A stretch of 34,421 nucleotides of DNA from Candidatus Staskawiczbacteria bacterium (lineage in GTDB: Bacteria > Patescibacteriota > Minisyncoccia > Minisyncoccales > Staskawiczbacteraceae): the NCBI GenBank assembly GCA_903831095.1, contig CAIKWD010000023.1, positions 1 to 34,421 on the forward strand, read 5' to 3'. Under the pieces are notes generated by a model that saw only the letters and a program-made list of their open reading frames with translations, made no database searches and was not told the origin of the DNA. Numbering within the stretch: the first letter of the stretch is position 1; each line of letters begins with the position of its first letter. Shown here in pieces: positions 23,153 through 30,848 of the stretch. A program made the position numbers and the translations under genes.

Positions 23153-24259
23153 ATGAGCAACATTGTATTATATAGAAAATACCGTCCACAAAAATTCAGC
23201 GAAGTTGTAGGACAAGAACATGTGGTAAAAACTCTGACTAATTCAATAAAAGGGAATAATATTTCACATGCATATTTGCTTTCTGGGCCCCGGGGATCAG
23301 GAAAAACAACAATTGCTAGGTTGTTTGCCAAAGCCATAAATTGCGAGAATAGGGAAGATGGATTTGAACCGTGCAACAAATGCTCTTCATGCTTGGAAAT
23401 TATGGCAGGAAATTCAATGGATTTGGTTGAGATTGATGCAGCTTCAAATACTCAAGTTGAAGGAGTAAGGGAATTAATAGCTGGGATAAAATTTGCTCCC
23501 GTAAAATCAAAATACAAAATATTTATTATTGACGAATGTCACCAGCTTTCTAAATCTGCTGCAAATGCCTTGCTAAAAACCTTGGAAGAACCACCAGCTC
23601 ACGCAATTTTTATTTTAGCCACAACAGAATCACATAAAATGATTCCAACAATACTTTCACGATGCCAGAAATTTGACTTCAAAAGACTACAAGTGCCAGA
23701 AATAATTAAAAAGCTGGAGTTTATATCAAAAAAAGAGAATGTAAAGTTTGATGAATCTGCTTTATCTCTTATTGCCTTAAATTCTCGCGGATCATTTAGA
23801 GATGCTGAATCCTTGTTAGATGAATGCTTGAGCTTTTCTGGGGAAAAAGGAATTATTAAAACTGAAGACATTAAGGAACTACTTGGAATTGTAGAAGTAG
23901 GTGAGATTTCTAAATTTGTAGATTATTTGGTGGCTAAAAATACCAAAGACGCAATAATGTTTTTGAATTCACTTATGGAAAATGGCGTAGACTTGCAGGA
24001 ATTTACCAAAACATTGGTTTTTTATTTGAGACAGGAATTGCTTTTGAAAATAAATCCAAGTTTTTTAAATTTGCAAAATTCAGGACTATCTACAGCTGAA
24101 ATAGATAAAATGAAGGCACAAACTACAAACTTGACTCAAAAAGACATTCAAAATATGCTGGAATTTTTTATTGATGCCGAAAACAAAATTAAATTTTCAG
24201 CAGTTACACAGCTTCCTCTGGAACTAGCTATAATAAACATTACGCACGCCGAACAATAA
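23153..24259 (+). CDS. dnaX: DNA polymerase III subunit gamma (DnaX, short form)
   Basis: DnaX is the motor subunit of the clamp loader. AAA+ features: YRPQKFSEVVGQEHVVKTL at the N-terminus, Walker A GPRGSGKTT (45-53), the clamp-loader zinc module with Cys64, 74, 77 and 80, DECH Walker B (127-130), and the arginine-finger SRC in ILSRCQKFDF. The domain III collar follows to about residue 368. There is no tau-specific C-terminal region, so only the gamma length is made. I saw no slippery A-run at the right place to make two forms. The start is nearly fused to gtrA. Confidence 0.94.
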   Translation: MSNIVLYRKYRPQKFSEVVGQEHVVKTLTNSIKGNNISHAYLLSGPRGSGKTTIARLFAKAINCENREDGFEPCNKCSSCLEIMAGNSMDLVEIDAASNTQVEGVRELIAGIKFAPVKSKYKIFIIDECHQLSKSAANALLKTLEEPPAHAIFILATTESHKMIPTILSRCQKFDFKRLQVPEIIKKLEFISKKENVKFDESALSLIALNSRGSFRDAESLLDECLSFSGEKGIIKTEDIKELLGIVEVGEISKFVDYLVAKNTKDAIMFLNSLMENGVDLQEFTKTLVFYLRQELLLKINPSFLNLQNSGLSTAEIDKMKAQTTNLTQKDIQNMLEFFIDAENKIKFSAVTQLPLELAIINITHAEQ

Positions 24260-24272
24260 AATAGCACAATAG

Positions 24273-24281
24273 TTATCCACA
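24273..24281 (+). promoter_or_regulatory. single DnaA-box match
   Basis: TTATCCACA, an exact match to the consensus DnaA box, lies in the short gap after dnaX. It is the only exact copy I noticed, so it could be a regulatory site or chance; it is not enough to call an origin. Confidence 0.35.
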
Positions 24282-24347
24282 TACTTGAAGTTTTTAAAAG
24301 AGGTATAATGAGTTAAATTACATCTCTAATATTAAAATAGTAAATTT

Positions 24348-26024
24348 ATGGCAGAACAACAATTAGTAGATTATATTACAAAAGCTAAAGCAGCTGGGCA
24401 AACAGACGAGCAGTCGCGTAATTTGCTTTATAAAAACGGTTGGACTGAACAAGAAGTCAATGAGGCATTTACCGAAATCATGCCAAAAGTCCAGGTTCAA
24501 CCTGAAGGAAAGCCACAAATACAGGCTAATATTTCCCCAACTGGAATTGATAATCTTAAGGTACAACCGCAAGCTCAACCTCAACCACAGGAAATAATCC
24601 AGCAAAAACCAATTGTCCAACAACCAAAAATTCAAAATCAGCCAGCACAACCTACTGTTCAAAATAATGTAATGATAAAAAGAACTGGATCTCACAAGTT
24701 ACTAAGACTTTTAATTGTTTTGTTAATTGTTATTGCCCTTGGCGCTGTTGGAGTATTTGCAATAATGAAAAATCCAAATATTTTATCTGGTATGTTTTCA
24801 CCAAATCCAAATACAGTCATCGCTAAAATGCTGACAAATATGTCTGGGGTGAAAATTTACCAGACAACAGCACTAATAGAAATGGGCATTATTAAAAAAA
24901 GCGACAAATCTACTCAAGGGAAATTAACCGCAAATGTAAACAGCGAAATTGATGCAACTGATGCAAATAATGCTAAAGCTGATGGAAATTTAATATTAAA
25001 TCTTACATTATCAGGGTCATCTATTTCTGCGAATATCAGCGTTACTGTTATTAACAACGCTACTTATTTAAAAATAAATGACATTGTTTTGCCAAGTTCT
25101 TACACAAATGGAGTTGATATTGCAAAAATAAAGGGAATTTGGATGAAAATTGACCAGGATTCATTTAATACACTGCAATCACAGTCGCCAACCGGGCTCG
25201 TTGACAGTTCAACAACGTTTGAAACCACAAAAACAACTCAATCGGAATTTGCTAAAAAAGTTGCAAATTTAATTTCAACTGAAAAACTTCTTTCCATAGA
25301 TAAACAATTTGCAGATGAAACTATCAATGGTAAAAACACATATCATTATTCAGTTAAAATTAGTAAAGCTAAAATGACAGACTTGTTCAGTAAGATTGTG
25401 GCTTTGGAAACCCAAGACAGTCAGTCAATTGGAAATTCTGCCTTGTATATAAACATGGCAAATGCATTTGTTAAGACAATAGTAGATGCAGTTGGCGACA
25501 TAAATATTGAGCTTTGGATTGGTAAAATTGATTATATGCTTTACCAAGTAAAATTGAACAAGATAATTGATGCTGGCAAATTTGATCCATCAGCTGATAT
25601 GCAAATGGAAATTAGATTTACTGCTAATAATTCAAACTTCAACAAAGCAATAACAATTCAAGCGCCGGAAAATTTCCAGAAAATTGAGGATGTACTCATG
25701 CCAATAATGAAAATACAGGAAATAGTATCTGATATGAGGCAAATTGGCATTGGAGCTTCCCAGGCTCTCATATTAAATAGTAATTACCTGAATGTCTGCA
25801 GAATGGGCTATGTTAATGCACCTAAAAGCGCTCCATATTCACAAGCTCTCATATTTGTAGTTAAAGATTTAATGTCAAAAGGAGCTACAAACCCAATTTG
25901 CTTTGCCTCGTCCGACAATTATTGTGTATCGACTCAGTTGCCAGATAAATCATATATGTGTGTTGGGGTTGGAGGAGTTTTGGGAACAGTACAATGTGTT
26001 TCGCCTCAAACAGTCTGCAAATAG
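24348..26024 (+). CDS. large single-pass membrane protein with an N-terminal helical mini-domain (558 aa)
   Basis: The function is unknown. The cytosolic N-terminus (residues 1-44, QQLVDYITKAKAAGQTDEQS and GWTEQEVNEAF) looks like the UBA-like or SHOCT-like helical repeat common at the start of CPR membrane proteins. A Gln/Pro linker (about 45-108) is followed by one membrane helix (117-139). A large extracytoplasmic domain (about 145-475) has a layout reminiscent of LppX/LolA-like lipoprotein folds (GVKIYQTTALIEMG, WMKIDQDSF, GKNTYHYSVKI). The last 85 residues carry five or six Cys and look like the C-terminal part of pilin-like CPR proteins. It stands alone with its own terminator. No sortase motif is present. 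Confidence 0.75.
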   Translation: MAEQQLVDYITKAKAAGQTDEQSRNLLYKNGWTEQEVNEAFTEIMPKVQVQPEGKPQIQANISPTGIDNLKVQPQAQPQPQEIIQQKPIVQQPKIQNQPAQPTVQNNVMIKRTGSHKLLRLLIVLLIVIALGAVGVFAIMKNPNILSGMFSPNPNTVIAKMLTNMSGVKIYQTTALIEMGIIKKSDKSTQGKLTANVNSEIDATDANNAKADGNLILNLTLSGSSISANISVTVINNATYLKINDIVLPSSYTNGVDIAKIKGIWMKIDQDSFNTLQSQSPTGLVDSSTTFETTKTTQSEFAKKVANLISTEKLLSIDKQFADETINGKNTYHYSVKISKAKMTDLFSKIVALETQDSQSIGNSALYINMANAFVKTIVDAVGDINIELWIGKIDYMLYQVKLNKIIDAGKFDPSADMQMEIRFTANNSNFNKAITIQAPENFQKIEDVLMPIMKIQEIVSDMRQIGIGASQALILNSNYLNVCRMGYVNAPKSAPYSQALIFVVKDLMSKGATNPICFASSDNYCVSTQLPDKSYMCVGVGGVLGTVQCVSPQTVCK

Positions 26025-26041
26025 CCTAAAAGTTTACTTGA

Positions 26042-26078
26042 AAAATGCTTTCCAACATAACGGAGAGCATTTTTTTTA
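26042..26078 (+). terminator. intrinsic terminator after the 558-aa gene
   Basis: The stem AAAATGCTTTCC / GGAGAGCATTTT (26042-26053 with 26062-26073) is followed by continuous T. Confidence 0.88.
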
Positions 26079-26098
26079 CTAAGTAAATCTATCTTATA

Positions 26099-26127
26099 TT
26101 GAAAATAAATTTAAAAAGTGTTATTAT
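26099..26127 (+). promoter_or_regulatory. promoter of tRNA-Gln
   Basis: TTGAAA (26099-26104), 17 bases, TATTAT (26122-26127), 10 bases before the mature tRNA 5' end. Confidence 0.7.
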
Positions 26128-26137
26128 TGCAAAATAT

Positions 26138-26211
26138 TGCGGGATCGTCTAATGGTAGGACATGGCCCTTTGAAGGCTAGTATCTAGGTTCGAGTCCTAG
26201 TCCCGCAGCCA
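26138..26211 (+). tRNA. tRNA-Gln (anticodon UUG)
   Basis: The cloverleaf is complete. The acceptor is TGCGGGA/TCCCGCA (26138-26144 with 26201-26207) and the D-stem is GTCT/GGAC. The anticodon stem TGGCC/GGCTA holds loop CTTTGAA, giving anticodon TTG. The T-stem is CTAGG/CCTAG with loop TTCGAGT. The discriminator is G, and the 3' CCA is encoded (26209-26211). The last bases of the tRNA are also the start of a strong hairpin in the trailer (next entry). Confidence 0.97.
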
Positions 26212-26300
26212 GGCACCATACGGCGCCTGGCTTCGCCAAAAGCGAAGTCAGAAGCATAGTATGGGGACTGAGGGAGGCGCAGTATTGTGCCTCCCAGGTC
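26208..26300 (+). ncRNA. GC-rich structured element between tRNA-Gln and the GIY-YIG gene
   Basis: Three stems lie side by side. Stem A is GCCAGGC/GCCTGGC (26208-26214 with 26225-26231), beginning in the tRNA's own discriminator and CCA. Stem B is CTTCGC/GCGAAG (26231-26236 with 26242-26247). Stem C is GGGAGGCGCA/TGTGCCTCCC (26272-26281 with 26286-26295), closed by loop GTAT and extended below by GACT/GGTC. The loop of stem A holds CCATAC (26216-26221), which matches GTATGG at 26259-26264, so a pseudoknot is possible. There is no T-tail, so it is not a simple terminator. It could be a processed trailer RNA, a mobile-element end or the leader of the GIY-YIG gene. Confidence 0.5.
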
Positions 26301-26313
26301 TTAAAACAAAAAC

Positions 26314-26577
26314 ATGAAATTCTTTTACGTATATGTTCTATATAATAAATCAAAGAATTTTATTTACATCGGTTATTCTGAAAATATAGTAAGAAGAGTA
26401 GCAGAGCAAAATAGCGGACTTTCGCAATCTACAAAACACTATAAACCATTAGAGCTCATTCATTATGAAGCCTATCGCAGCATGGAGGATGCAAAAAGAA
26501 GAGAATTATATTTAAAAACAAACCGAGGAAAAACTACCTTAATGACGATGTTGAAAGAATATTTTCGAGAAAATTAA
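26314..26577 (+). CDS. small GIY-YIG nuclease-domain protein
   Basis: A stand-alone GIY-YIG domain (87 aa) as in the UvrC N-terminus, YhbQ and homing endonucleases. The two signature strands are YVYVLYNK (about 5-12) and FIYIGYSENIVRR (about 16-28), the second carrying the Arg pair. The C-terminal helix has the expected catalytic Glu (about residue 65, AKRRELYLKT). No DNA-binding module is attached. It follows tRNA-Gln and the structured element by 14 bases, with no ribosome site, and ends in a terminator, so tRNA, element and gene may be one transcript. Small proteins of this kind are common in CPR and Bacteroidota; their role is not settled. Confidence 0.88.
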   Translation: MKFFYVYVLYNKSKNFIYIGYSENIVRRVAEQNSGLSQSTKHYKPLELIHYEAYRSMEDAKRRELYLKTNRGKTTLMTMLKEYFREN

Positions 26578-26578
26578 A

Positions 26579-26603
26579 AATCACTCAAGACGAGTGGTTT
26601 TTT
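26579..26603 (+). terminator. intrinsic terminator after the GIY-YIG gene
   Basis: CACTC/GAGTG (26582-26586 with 26592-26596), extended by flanking weak pairs, then TTTTTTATT. Confidence 0.8.
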
Positions 26604-26625
26604 ATTGCATGTTTACACCTTTCAA

Positions 26626-26653
26626 TTGAGGTGGTTTTTTGCTATTATATATT
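26626..26653 (+). promoter_or_regulatory. possible promoter of the exonuclease-engB pair
   Basis: TTGAGG (26626-26631), 16 bases, TATATT (26648-26653), 18 bases before the exonuclease ATG. Confidence 0.4.
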
Positions 26654-26671
26654 ATTCGCTAATCGTAATTT

Positions 26672-27313
26672 ATGAATAAACCAAAACAAGCAAGTTTATT
26701 TGAGAAAAGGGAAAACAAGACCGATATCAGGCAGGCAGGAACTTACTTGTTTTTTGATACAGAAACAACGGGTTTACCAAGGAATTGGTACGCTCCAGTG
26801 GAAGATTTGGAAAATTGGCCAAGGCTTGTTCAGTTAGCTTGGGTTTTATACAAAGACGGGGTTAAAGTTGAAAGCGTTGACTTAACTATTAAACCTGAAG
26901 GATTTGAAATTCCAATAGAATCTTCAAATATACATGGAATTACAACTGAAATTGCGGCAAAAAAGGGAGTTGACCTACATACTACTTTAACTAGATTTGA
27001 GAAATTGGTTGCAGAAGCAGATTTTTTGGTGGCACATAATATAAGCTTTGACGAAATGATTGTTGGGGCTGAATTTTTGAGAAAGAAAATGGCTAACATT
27101 TTTACTGAGAAACAAAAAATTTGCACAAAAGAAATATCAACAGATTTTTGCGCTATACCAAGTACAAACGGCAAAATTGGATACAAATGGCCAAAACTTT
27201 CCGAATTACATTTAAAGCTATTTGGCACAGATTTCGAGGATTCACACAATGCTCTGGCTGATGTCGAAGCCACTGCAAAATGTTTTTGGGAAATGAAAAA
27301 ACAAGGATTATGA
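26672..27313 (+). CDS. DEDDh-type 3'-5' exonuclease (DnaQ/PolC-like)
   Basis: This is a proofreading-type exonuclease domain protein (213 aa). Motif I is FFDTETTG with Asp29 and Glu31, motif II is LVAHNISFDEMIV (Asp at about residue 128), and motif III is HNALADVEATAKCF with the His and Asp of the DEDDh type. An insertion after motif I (LPRNWYAPVEDLENWPRLVQLAW) is typical of the subfamily often annotated as 3'-5' exonuclease or DNA polymerase III epsilon-like. It could be the epsilon subunit or a repair nuclease. The gene ends with an ATGA overlap with engB. Confidence 0.9.
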   Translation: MNKPKQASLFEKRENKTDIRQAGTYLFFDTETTGLPRNWYAPVEDLENWPRLVQLAWVLYKDGVKVESVDLTIKPEGFEIPIESSNIHGITTEIAAKKGVDLHTTLTRFEKLVAEADFLVAHNISFDEMIVGAEFLRKKMANIFTEKQKICTKEISTDFCAIPSTNGKIGYKWPKLSELHLKLFGTDFEDSHNALADVEATAKCFWEMKKQGL

Positions 27314-27885
27314 AAATACTAAGCGCAAAATTTACAAAGGGAATAGTTGGCGGGGATTATAGTACAAATGACAATTTATTGCAGTTTGCGTTTTTGGGCA
27401 GGTCAAATTCTGGTAAATCAAGCGTAATTAACTCTTTAACTGGCCAAAAAAAACTTGTTAAAGCCAGTAAAATGCCTGGGAAAACAGTTGAGGCAAATTT
27501 TTTTAAAATTAACGACCAGTTTTATTTAGTAGATTTTCCTGGATATGGCTTTGCCTTGCGCTCAATAGCTGATCGAAATAGAATGATAAAAAGGATTTTC
27601 TGGTACCTAGAATTTTCAAATGTAAAACCAAGAATTATTTTTCTTATCATTGACGCAAATGTTGGTTTGACCGAGTTAGACAGAGAAATGCTTGAAGTTA
27701 TAAATAAAAACAATCATAACCTAATAATCATTGCCAATAAAATAGATAAAGTTGCAAAAACAAAATGGGAAAGCAAGATTCAGGAAATTTCAAAAGAAGC
27801 TGGTAATGCTAAAGTTTTAGGCTATTCAGCCAAGACCCATCAAGGTAGAGATGAAGTATTAAGTGAGATAGAAAAATTGTTGTAG
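27310..27885 (+). CDS. engB: ribosome-biogenesis GTPase EngB (YihA/YsxC)
   Basis: A small GTPase required for large-subunit assembly. Motifs: G1 GRSNSGKSS, G2 in KASKMPGKTVEANFF, G3 DFPGYG, G4 ANKIDK and G5 SAKTHQG. The ATG chosen (27310) overlaps the exonuclease stop (ATGA) and gives MKILSAKFTKGI; an in-frame start 30 bases upstream would lie inside the exonuclease and looks unnecessary. The length of 191 residues is normal. Downstream is a convergent small-RNA unit on the minus strand. Confidence 0.95.
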   Translation: MKILSAKFTKGIVGGDYSTNDNLLQFAFLGRSNSGKSSVINSLTGQKKLVKASKMPGKTVEANFFKINDQFYLVDFPGYGFALRSIADRNRMIKRIFWYLEFSNVKPRIIFLIIDANVGLTELDREMLEVINKNNHNLIIIANKIDKVAKTKWESKIQEISKEAGNAKVLGYSAKTHQGRDEVLSEIEKLL

Positions 27886-27925
27886 AACAGGTCATTTTTT
27901 GCTATATTAGGGTAATGTAAACAAT

Positions 27926-27959
27926 AAAAAAAGCCGTTAAATTGAGATAGTTTAACGAC
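27926..27959 (-). terminator. terminator of the minus-strand small RNA
   Basis: On the minus strand GTCGTTAAA/TTTAACGGC (27959-27951 with 27941-27933), followed by seven T (27932-27926). Confidence 0.88.
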
Positions 27960-28104
27960 TCGCATATTATATATGCTCCCTCAGTTTGCTTCGTACCTAT
28001 CTCATGGATAGGCGACAGCGTGGCTTAAGCCGAGGTTTATACGCCACACAATGATTCAGAGTATTGGCATGTATAGCACTCCTGCCATCAAACACCACTC
28101 CGAA
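27926..28104 (-). ncRNA. small RNA of about 180 nt, 6S-like in size and layout
   Basis: A minus-strand promoter and a strong terminator bound a stretch with no ORF. The predicted 5' part reads GGAGTGGTGTTTGATGGC; a GUGUUNG block near the 5' end is a feature I associate with bacterial 6S RNAs. Long-range pairing GTTTG...CAAAC joins the two halves. Internal hairpins include GAGTG/TACTC, GTGGC/GCCAC, CCTATC/GATAGG and GCATAT/ATATGC. The size matches 6S RNA, which binds RNA polymerase and lowers sigma70 transcription. I could not build the full closing stem and central bubble, so 6S is only the best guess; another family remains possible. Confidence 0.45.
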
Positions 28105-28110
28105 TGCTTC

Positions 28111-28138
28111 ATATTACTAATTAGAAATAATTTTGCAA
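28111..28138 (-). promoter_or_regulatory. promoter of the minus-strand small RNA
   Basis: Minus strand TTGCAA (28138-28133), 16 bases, TAATAT (28116-28111). It lies 18 bases from the divergent pseudouridine synthase gene. Confidence 0.7.
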
Positions 28139-28155
28139 GCTAAATTAAATAAAAA

Positions 28156-28821
28156 ATGGACATTACATATCCGATTAGAATAAATAAATATTTACGAGAC
28201 ATGGGGTTGGCTTCGCGAAGGGAAGCAGACAAGCTAGTTGAAAGCGGGCTTGTTTTTATAAACGGAAAAAGAGTTGAAAGTGGCACAATGGTTGCCGAAA
28301 AAGACAAAGTTTTGGTAAAAGGACAGGCAAAGGAATACATTTATTTAGCCTACTATAAGCCAAGGGATCTTCCAACACAGGATTTGCCGGGAAAAACAAG
28401 TGTAATAACAATGTTTAAAGACAAAGGAGTTTATCCAATAGGTCGCCTCGACAAAAGCTCGGAAGGATTGATATTACTTACAAATGACGGCAGGTTTGCT
28501 AAGGAAGTTTTGTCTAATAGTGGAAAATGGGAAAAAGAATATGTGGTTGCAGTAAAAGAGCCTTTAAGAGTTGGCGTTGTAAATATTTTTAAGGCAGGAA
28601 TGGATACAGAAGCCCTTGGGAAATTACTTCCCGCAAAAGCTAGAATTATAAACAACTCACGAATTCAGGTAATTTTAAATGAGGGGAAACGTCATCAAAT
28701 TAGAGTTATGTTTAGCGAATTGGGCTACACTATAAACTCTTTAAAGCGAGTTAGAATTGGAGATATAAAAGTTGGAGATTTAAAACCAGGAGAAACTAGA
28801 GCAATTAGCGCAAAATTTTAA
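28156..28821 (+). CDS. RsuA/RluB-family pseudouridine synthase
   Basis: Converts a uridine in rRNA to pseudouridine. An N-terminal S4 RNA-binding domain (INKYLRDMGLASRREADKLV, about 5-55) is followed by the synthase domain. The catalytic motif GRLDKSSEGLILLTNDG has Asp99. The C-terminal block NEGKRHQIRVMFSELGY is also typical. The length of 221 fits RluB/RluE/RsuA types. The exact rRNA target cannot be assigned. It is divergent from the small RNA and is followed 13 bases later by the LtaS-like gene. Confidence 0.92.
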   Translation: MDITYPIRINKYLRDMGLASRREADKLVESGLVFINGKRVESGTMVAEKDKVLVKGQAKEYIYLAYYKPRDLPTQDLPGKTSVITMFKDKGVYPIGRLDKSSEGLILLTNDGRFAKEVLSNSGKWEKEYVVAVKEPLRVGVVNIFKAGMDTEALGKLLPAKARIINNSRIQVILNEGKRHQIRVMFSELGYTINSLKRVRIGDIKVGDLKPGETRAISAKF

Positions 28822-28834
28822 TTGCTAAAAAATA

Positions 28835-30775
28835 ATGTATCAAAAAATCGATTTCGATTTTGATAAAAAGCCAAAAGGAAACCTTGTTGATTATATTAAA
28901 ATATTATTTTTGCCAGTGGTGCTGGCGCTTTTGTTTGCAGTTCAAAACCAAATTTTCAATATTTGGCTTGGCATATATTCAAAAACATATTCTGCCAGGC
29001 TTTTTTATGTTTCTCTTGCGCTTGGAATTGTTTTTTACGGGCCTAGTTTGCTTTTTAAGAAAAAAATAAGATATTGGTATTTTACTATAATTTCTTTTTT
29101 AATTTCAGTTGTTTTTATTGCCCAGTTTTTAAATTACAACTATTCACAAAGTTTTTTACAATTTTCGGCAATAAAATATTTAAACCAGGCAGGAAGCGTT
29201 TTGGGAACAATAAAAACTTTAGTTAACTTCAAATTATTACTGTTTTTAAGCAATTTTCTTTTGGTTGTTGCTTTATTTATAATTTCTGCAAAAAGGAAAA
29301 AGAAAGAATTTATTTTGCCTTCCTGGGAAAAAGTAATTATTATTTTAGCAATGTTTGCAATTGTGTTTTTTGGATACAAATACCTTTTATTTTCAGAAAA
29401 GAAGGAGTGGGGAAGCACAAGCCGACTTTATACAGATGTTTATGACCTAAAAGCCTTGGTTGGTAAAATGGGAATAATGAATTTCTTTCTGGAAGATACT
29501 TTTAAATATGCCTTAAGAAGCAGTTTGGTTACTGATTCAGATAAAACATTCTTAAAAAATTGGGCAGGTAAAAGAACCTTTCAAAGCTCTGACCAATATC
29601 AAAAAAACAAGTTTTTTGGTTTGGAAAAAGGTAAAAATATAATAATTATTCAGGTTGAGTCGCTGGAAAACGCAGTTATAAATCAAAAAATTGGAGGAAG
29701 AGAAATTACGCCAAACTTAAACCAGCTGGCAAAAGATGGAATGTATTTTAATAATTTTTACGCACAAGTTGGCCCGGGCAATACCGCTGATACAGAATTT
29801 TCTACAATGAATTCGCTTTATCCACTACCAGACGACGTTGTTTTTATTGATTATGCAAAAAATCAATACAATGCTTTGCCTCAGCTTTTAAAAAGTAATG
29901 ATTACGAAACTTATTCTTTACATGGAGATGTGCCGACATTTTGGAACAGGTCAAACATTTATCCTGGACTGGGATATCAAAAAGCTTTTGGTTTGAAAGA
30001 TTACAAAATAACTTCGCCCGTAGGAAAAGGTCCGTCTGATTTGGGAGATGAAGATTTGTTTTCGCAGTCTTTGACAAAATTACACGGATTCAAACAGCCA
30101 TTTTTAGCGACTTTAATCACAATGAGTTCGCATACGCCGTTTATTTTGCCCGACAATCTGCAAACTTTGCCAATTTCTGAAAATACAACCTTGGACAAAA
30201 CCCAGCAGAATTATTTGGAGTCTGTGCATTATACTGACAAGGCGATTGGGGAATTTATTGACAGCTTGAAGCAAAACGGACTATATGACAATTCGTTAAT
30301 TTTAATTTGGGGCGACCACGGAAGTTTTACAAATATTGCGCAAGCTTTTGGAAAGGACAATATTTTGCCTGAGTTGAACAACAGCATGGTTCCGTTGATA
30401 GTTTTAGGTTCAAAAGATTTAAAAGGTACAATTGACATTCCTGCCAGCCAACTGGATATTTACCCAACAATAGCAAATTTGCTTGGAATTTCCCCCTTAA
30501 AAACAGTTTTAGGCCAAGACCTCCTAAACACACAAACTCCCATTGAAACTCATTTTGAGCTTGTTTCAGGAGGCATAGACGCTATTCTGACGCCTGATTT
30601 GGCATACCAGGCAGGAGAAGACGGCTTATTTGACCATGGCTCTTGCAAATCCCTTCCCAAACTCAAAGCCTTGCCAATTTCTGACTGCAAGAATATTTAT
30701 ACTCAGCAGGCAAACAATATAAAAGCCTCAAACATTGTTGTCCGAGGAAATTTACTCAACTTAATCTCAAAATAG
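28835..30775 (+). CDS. LTA-synthase-like membrane sulfatase (alkaline-phosphatase fold)
   Basis: LtaS-type enzymes polymerise glycerol-phosphate from phosphatidylglycerol; relatives transfer phosphoethanolamine or phosphoglycerol to glycans. The 646-residue product has about five membrane helices in the first 195 residues and an extracellular catalytic domain. Nucleophile region: GNTADTEFSTMNSLYP with the Thr at about residue 316. Further family blocks: IIIQVESLENAVI (metal Glu), HGDVPTFWNRSNIYPGLGYQ and LILIWGDHGSF (Asp/His at about 492-493). Length and layout match LtaS. With pgsA in the same window a phosphoglycerol polymer is plausible. It could also be a phosphoglycerol transferase of another glycan. 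Confidence 0.9.
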   Translation: MYQKIDFDFDKKPKGNLVDYIKILFLPVVLALLFAVQNQIFNIWLGIYSKTYSARLFYVSLALGIVFYGPSLLFKKKIRYWYFTIISFLISVVFIAQFLNYNYSQSFLQFSAIKYLNQAGSVLGTIKTLVNFKLLLFLSNFLLVVALFIISAKRKKKEFILPSWEKVIIILAMFAIVFFGYKYLLFSEKKEWGSTSRLYTDVYDLKALVGKMGIMNFFLEDTFKYALRSSLVTDSDKTFLKNWAGKRTFQSSDQYQKNKFFGLEKGKNIIIIQVESLENAVINQKIGGREITPNLNQLAKDGMYFNNFYAQVGPGNTADTEFSTMNSLYPLPDDVVFIDYAKNQYNALPQLLKSNDYETYSLHGDVPTFWNRSNIYPGLGYQKAFGLKDYKITSPVGKGPSDLGDEDLFSQSLTKLHGFKQPFLATLITMSSHTPFILPDNLQTLPISENTTLDKTQQNYLESVHYTDKAIGEFIDSLKQNGLYDNSLILIWGDHGSFTNIAQAFGKDNILPELNNSMVPLIVLGSKDLKGTIDIPASQLDIYPTIANLLGISPLKTVLGQDLLNTQTPIETHFELVSGGIDAILTPDLAYQAGEDGLFDHGSCKSLPKLKALPISDCKNIYTQQANNIKASNIVVRGNLLNLISK

Positions 30776-30788
30776 CCAAATTTTTCGC

Positions 30789-30820
30789 AAAAAAATAGCA
30801 GTCCCTCATGGTTCTGCTAT
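30789..30820 (-). terminator. terminator of the 30-aa/37-aa minus-strand unit
   Basis: ATAGCAG/CTGCTAT (30795-30801 with 30814-30820), followed on the minus strand by a run of seven T. Confidence 0.75.
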
Positions 30821-30828
30821 ATATGTTT

Positions 30829-30848
30829 GACCCGTGGTCTTTTTTTTG
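30829..30848 (+). terminator. terminator after the LtaS-like gene
   Basis: GACC/GGTC short stem (30829-30832 with 30836-30839), followed by eight T. It is weak but well placed, and faces the minus-strand terminator at 30789-30820. Confidence 0.55.

Noticed and set aside
24273-24281. An origin of replication near dnaX
   Set aside because: There is only one DnaA-box match and no cluster, AT-rich unwinding element pattern or dnaA/dnaN gene.
26672-27313. The alternative genetic code in which TGA means glycine
   Set aside because: The exonuclease gene ends at TGA with engB starting over it (ATGA), and no gene shows in-frame TGA at conserved glycine positions.
27926-28104. RNase P RNA or tmRNA for the minus-strand RNA
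   Set aside because: It is too short, with no GAGGAAAGTCC or ACAGAA blocks and no tag-peptide frame.
28208-28225. The palindrome CTTCGCGAAG in the pseudouridine synthase gene as an inserted repeat
   Set aside because: It encodes the ASRRE residues conserved in S4 domains, so the symmetry is a by-product of coding.
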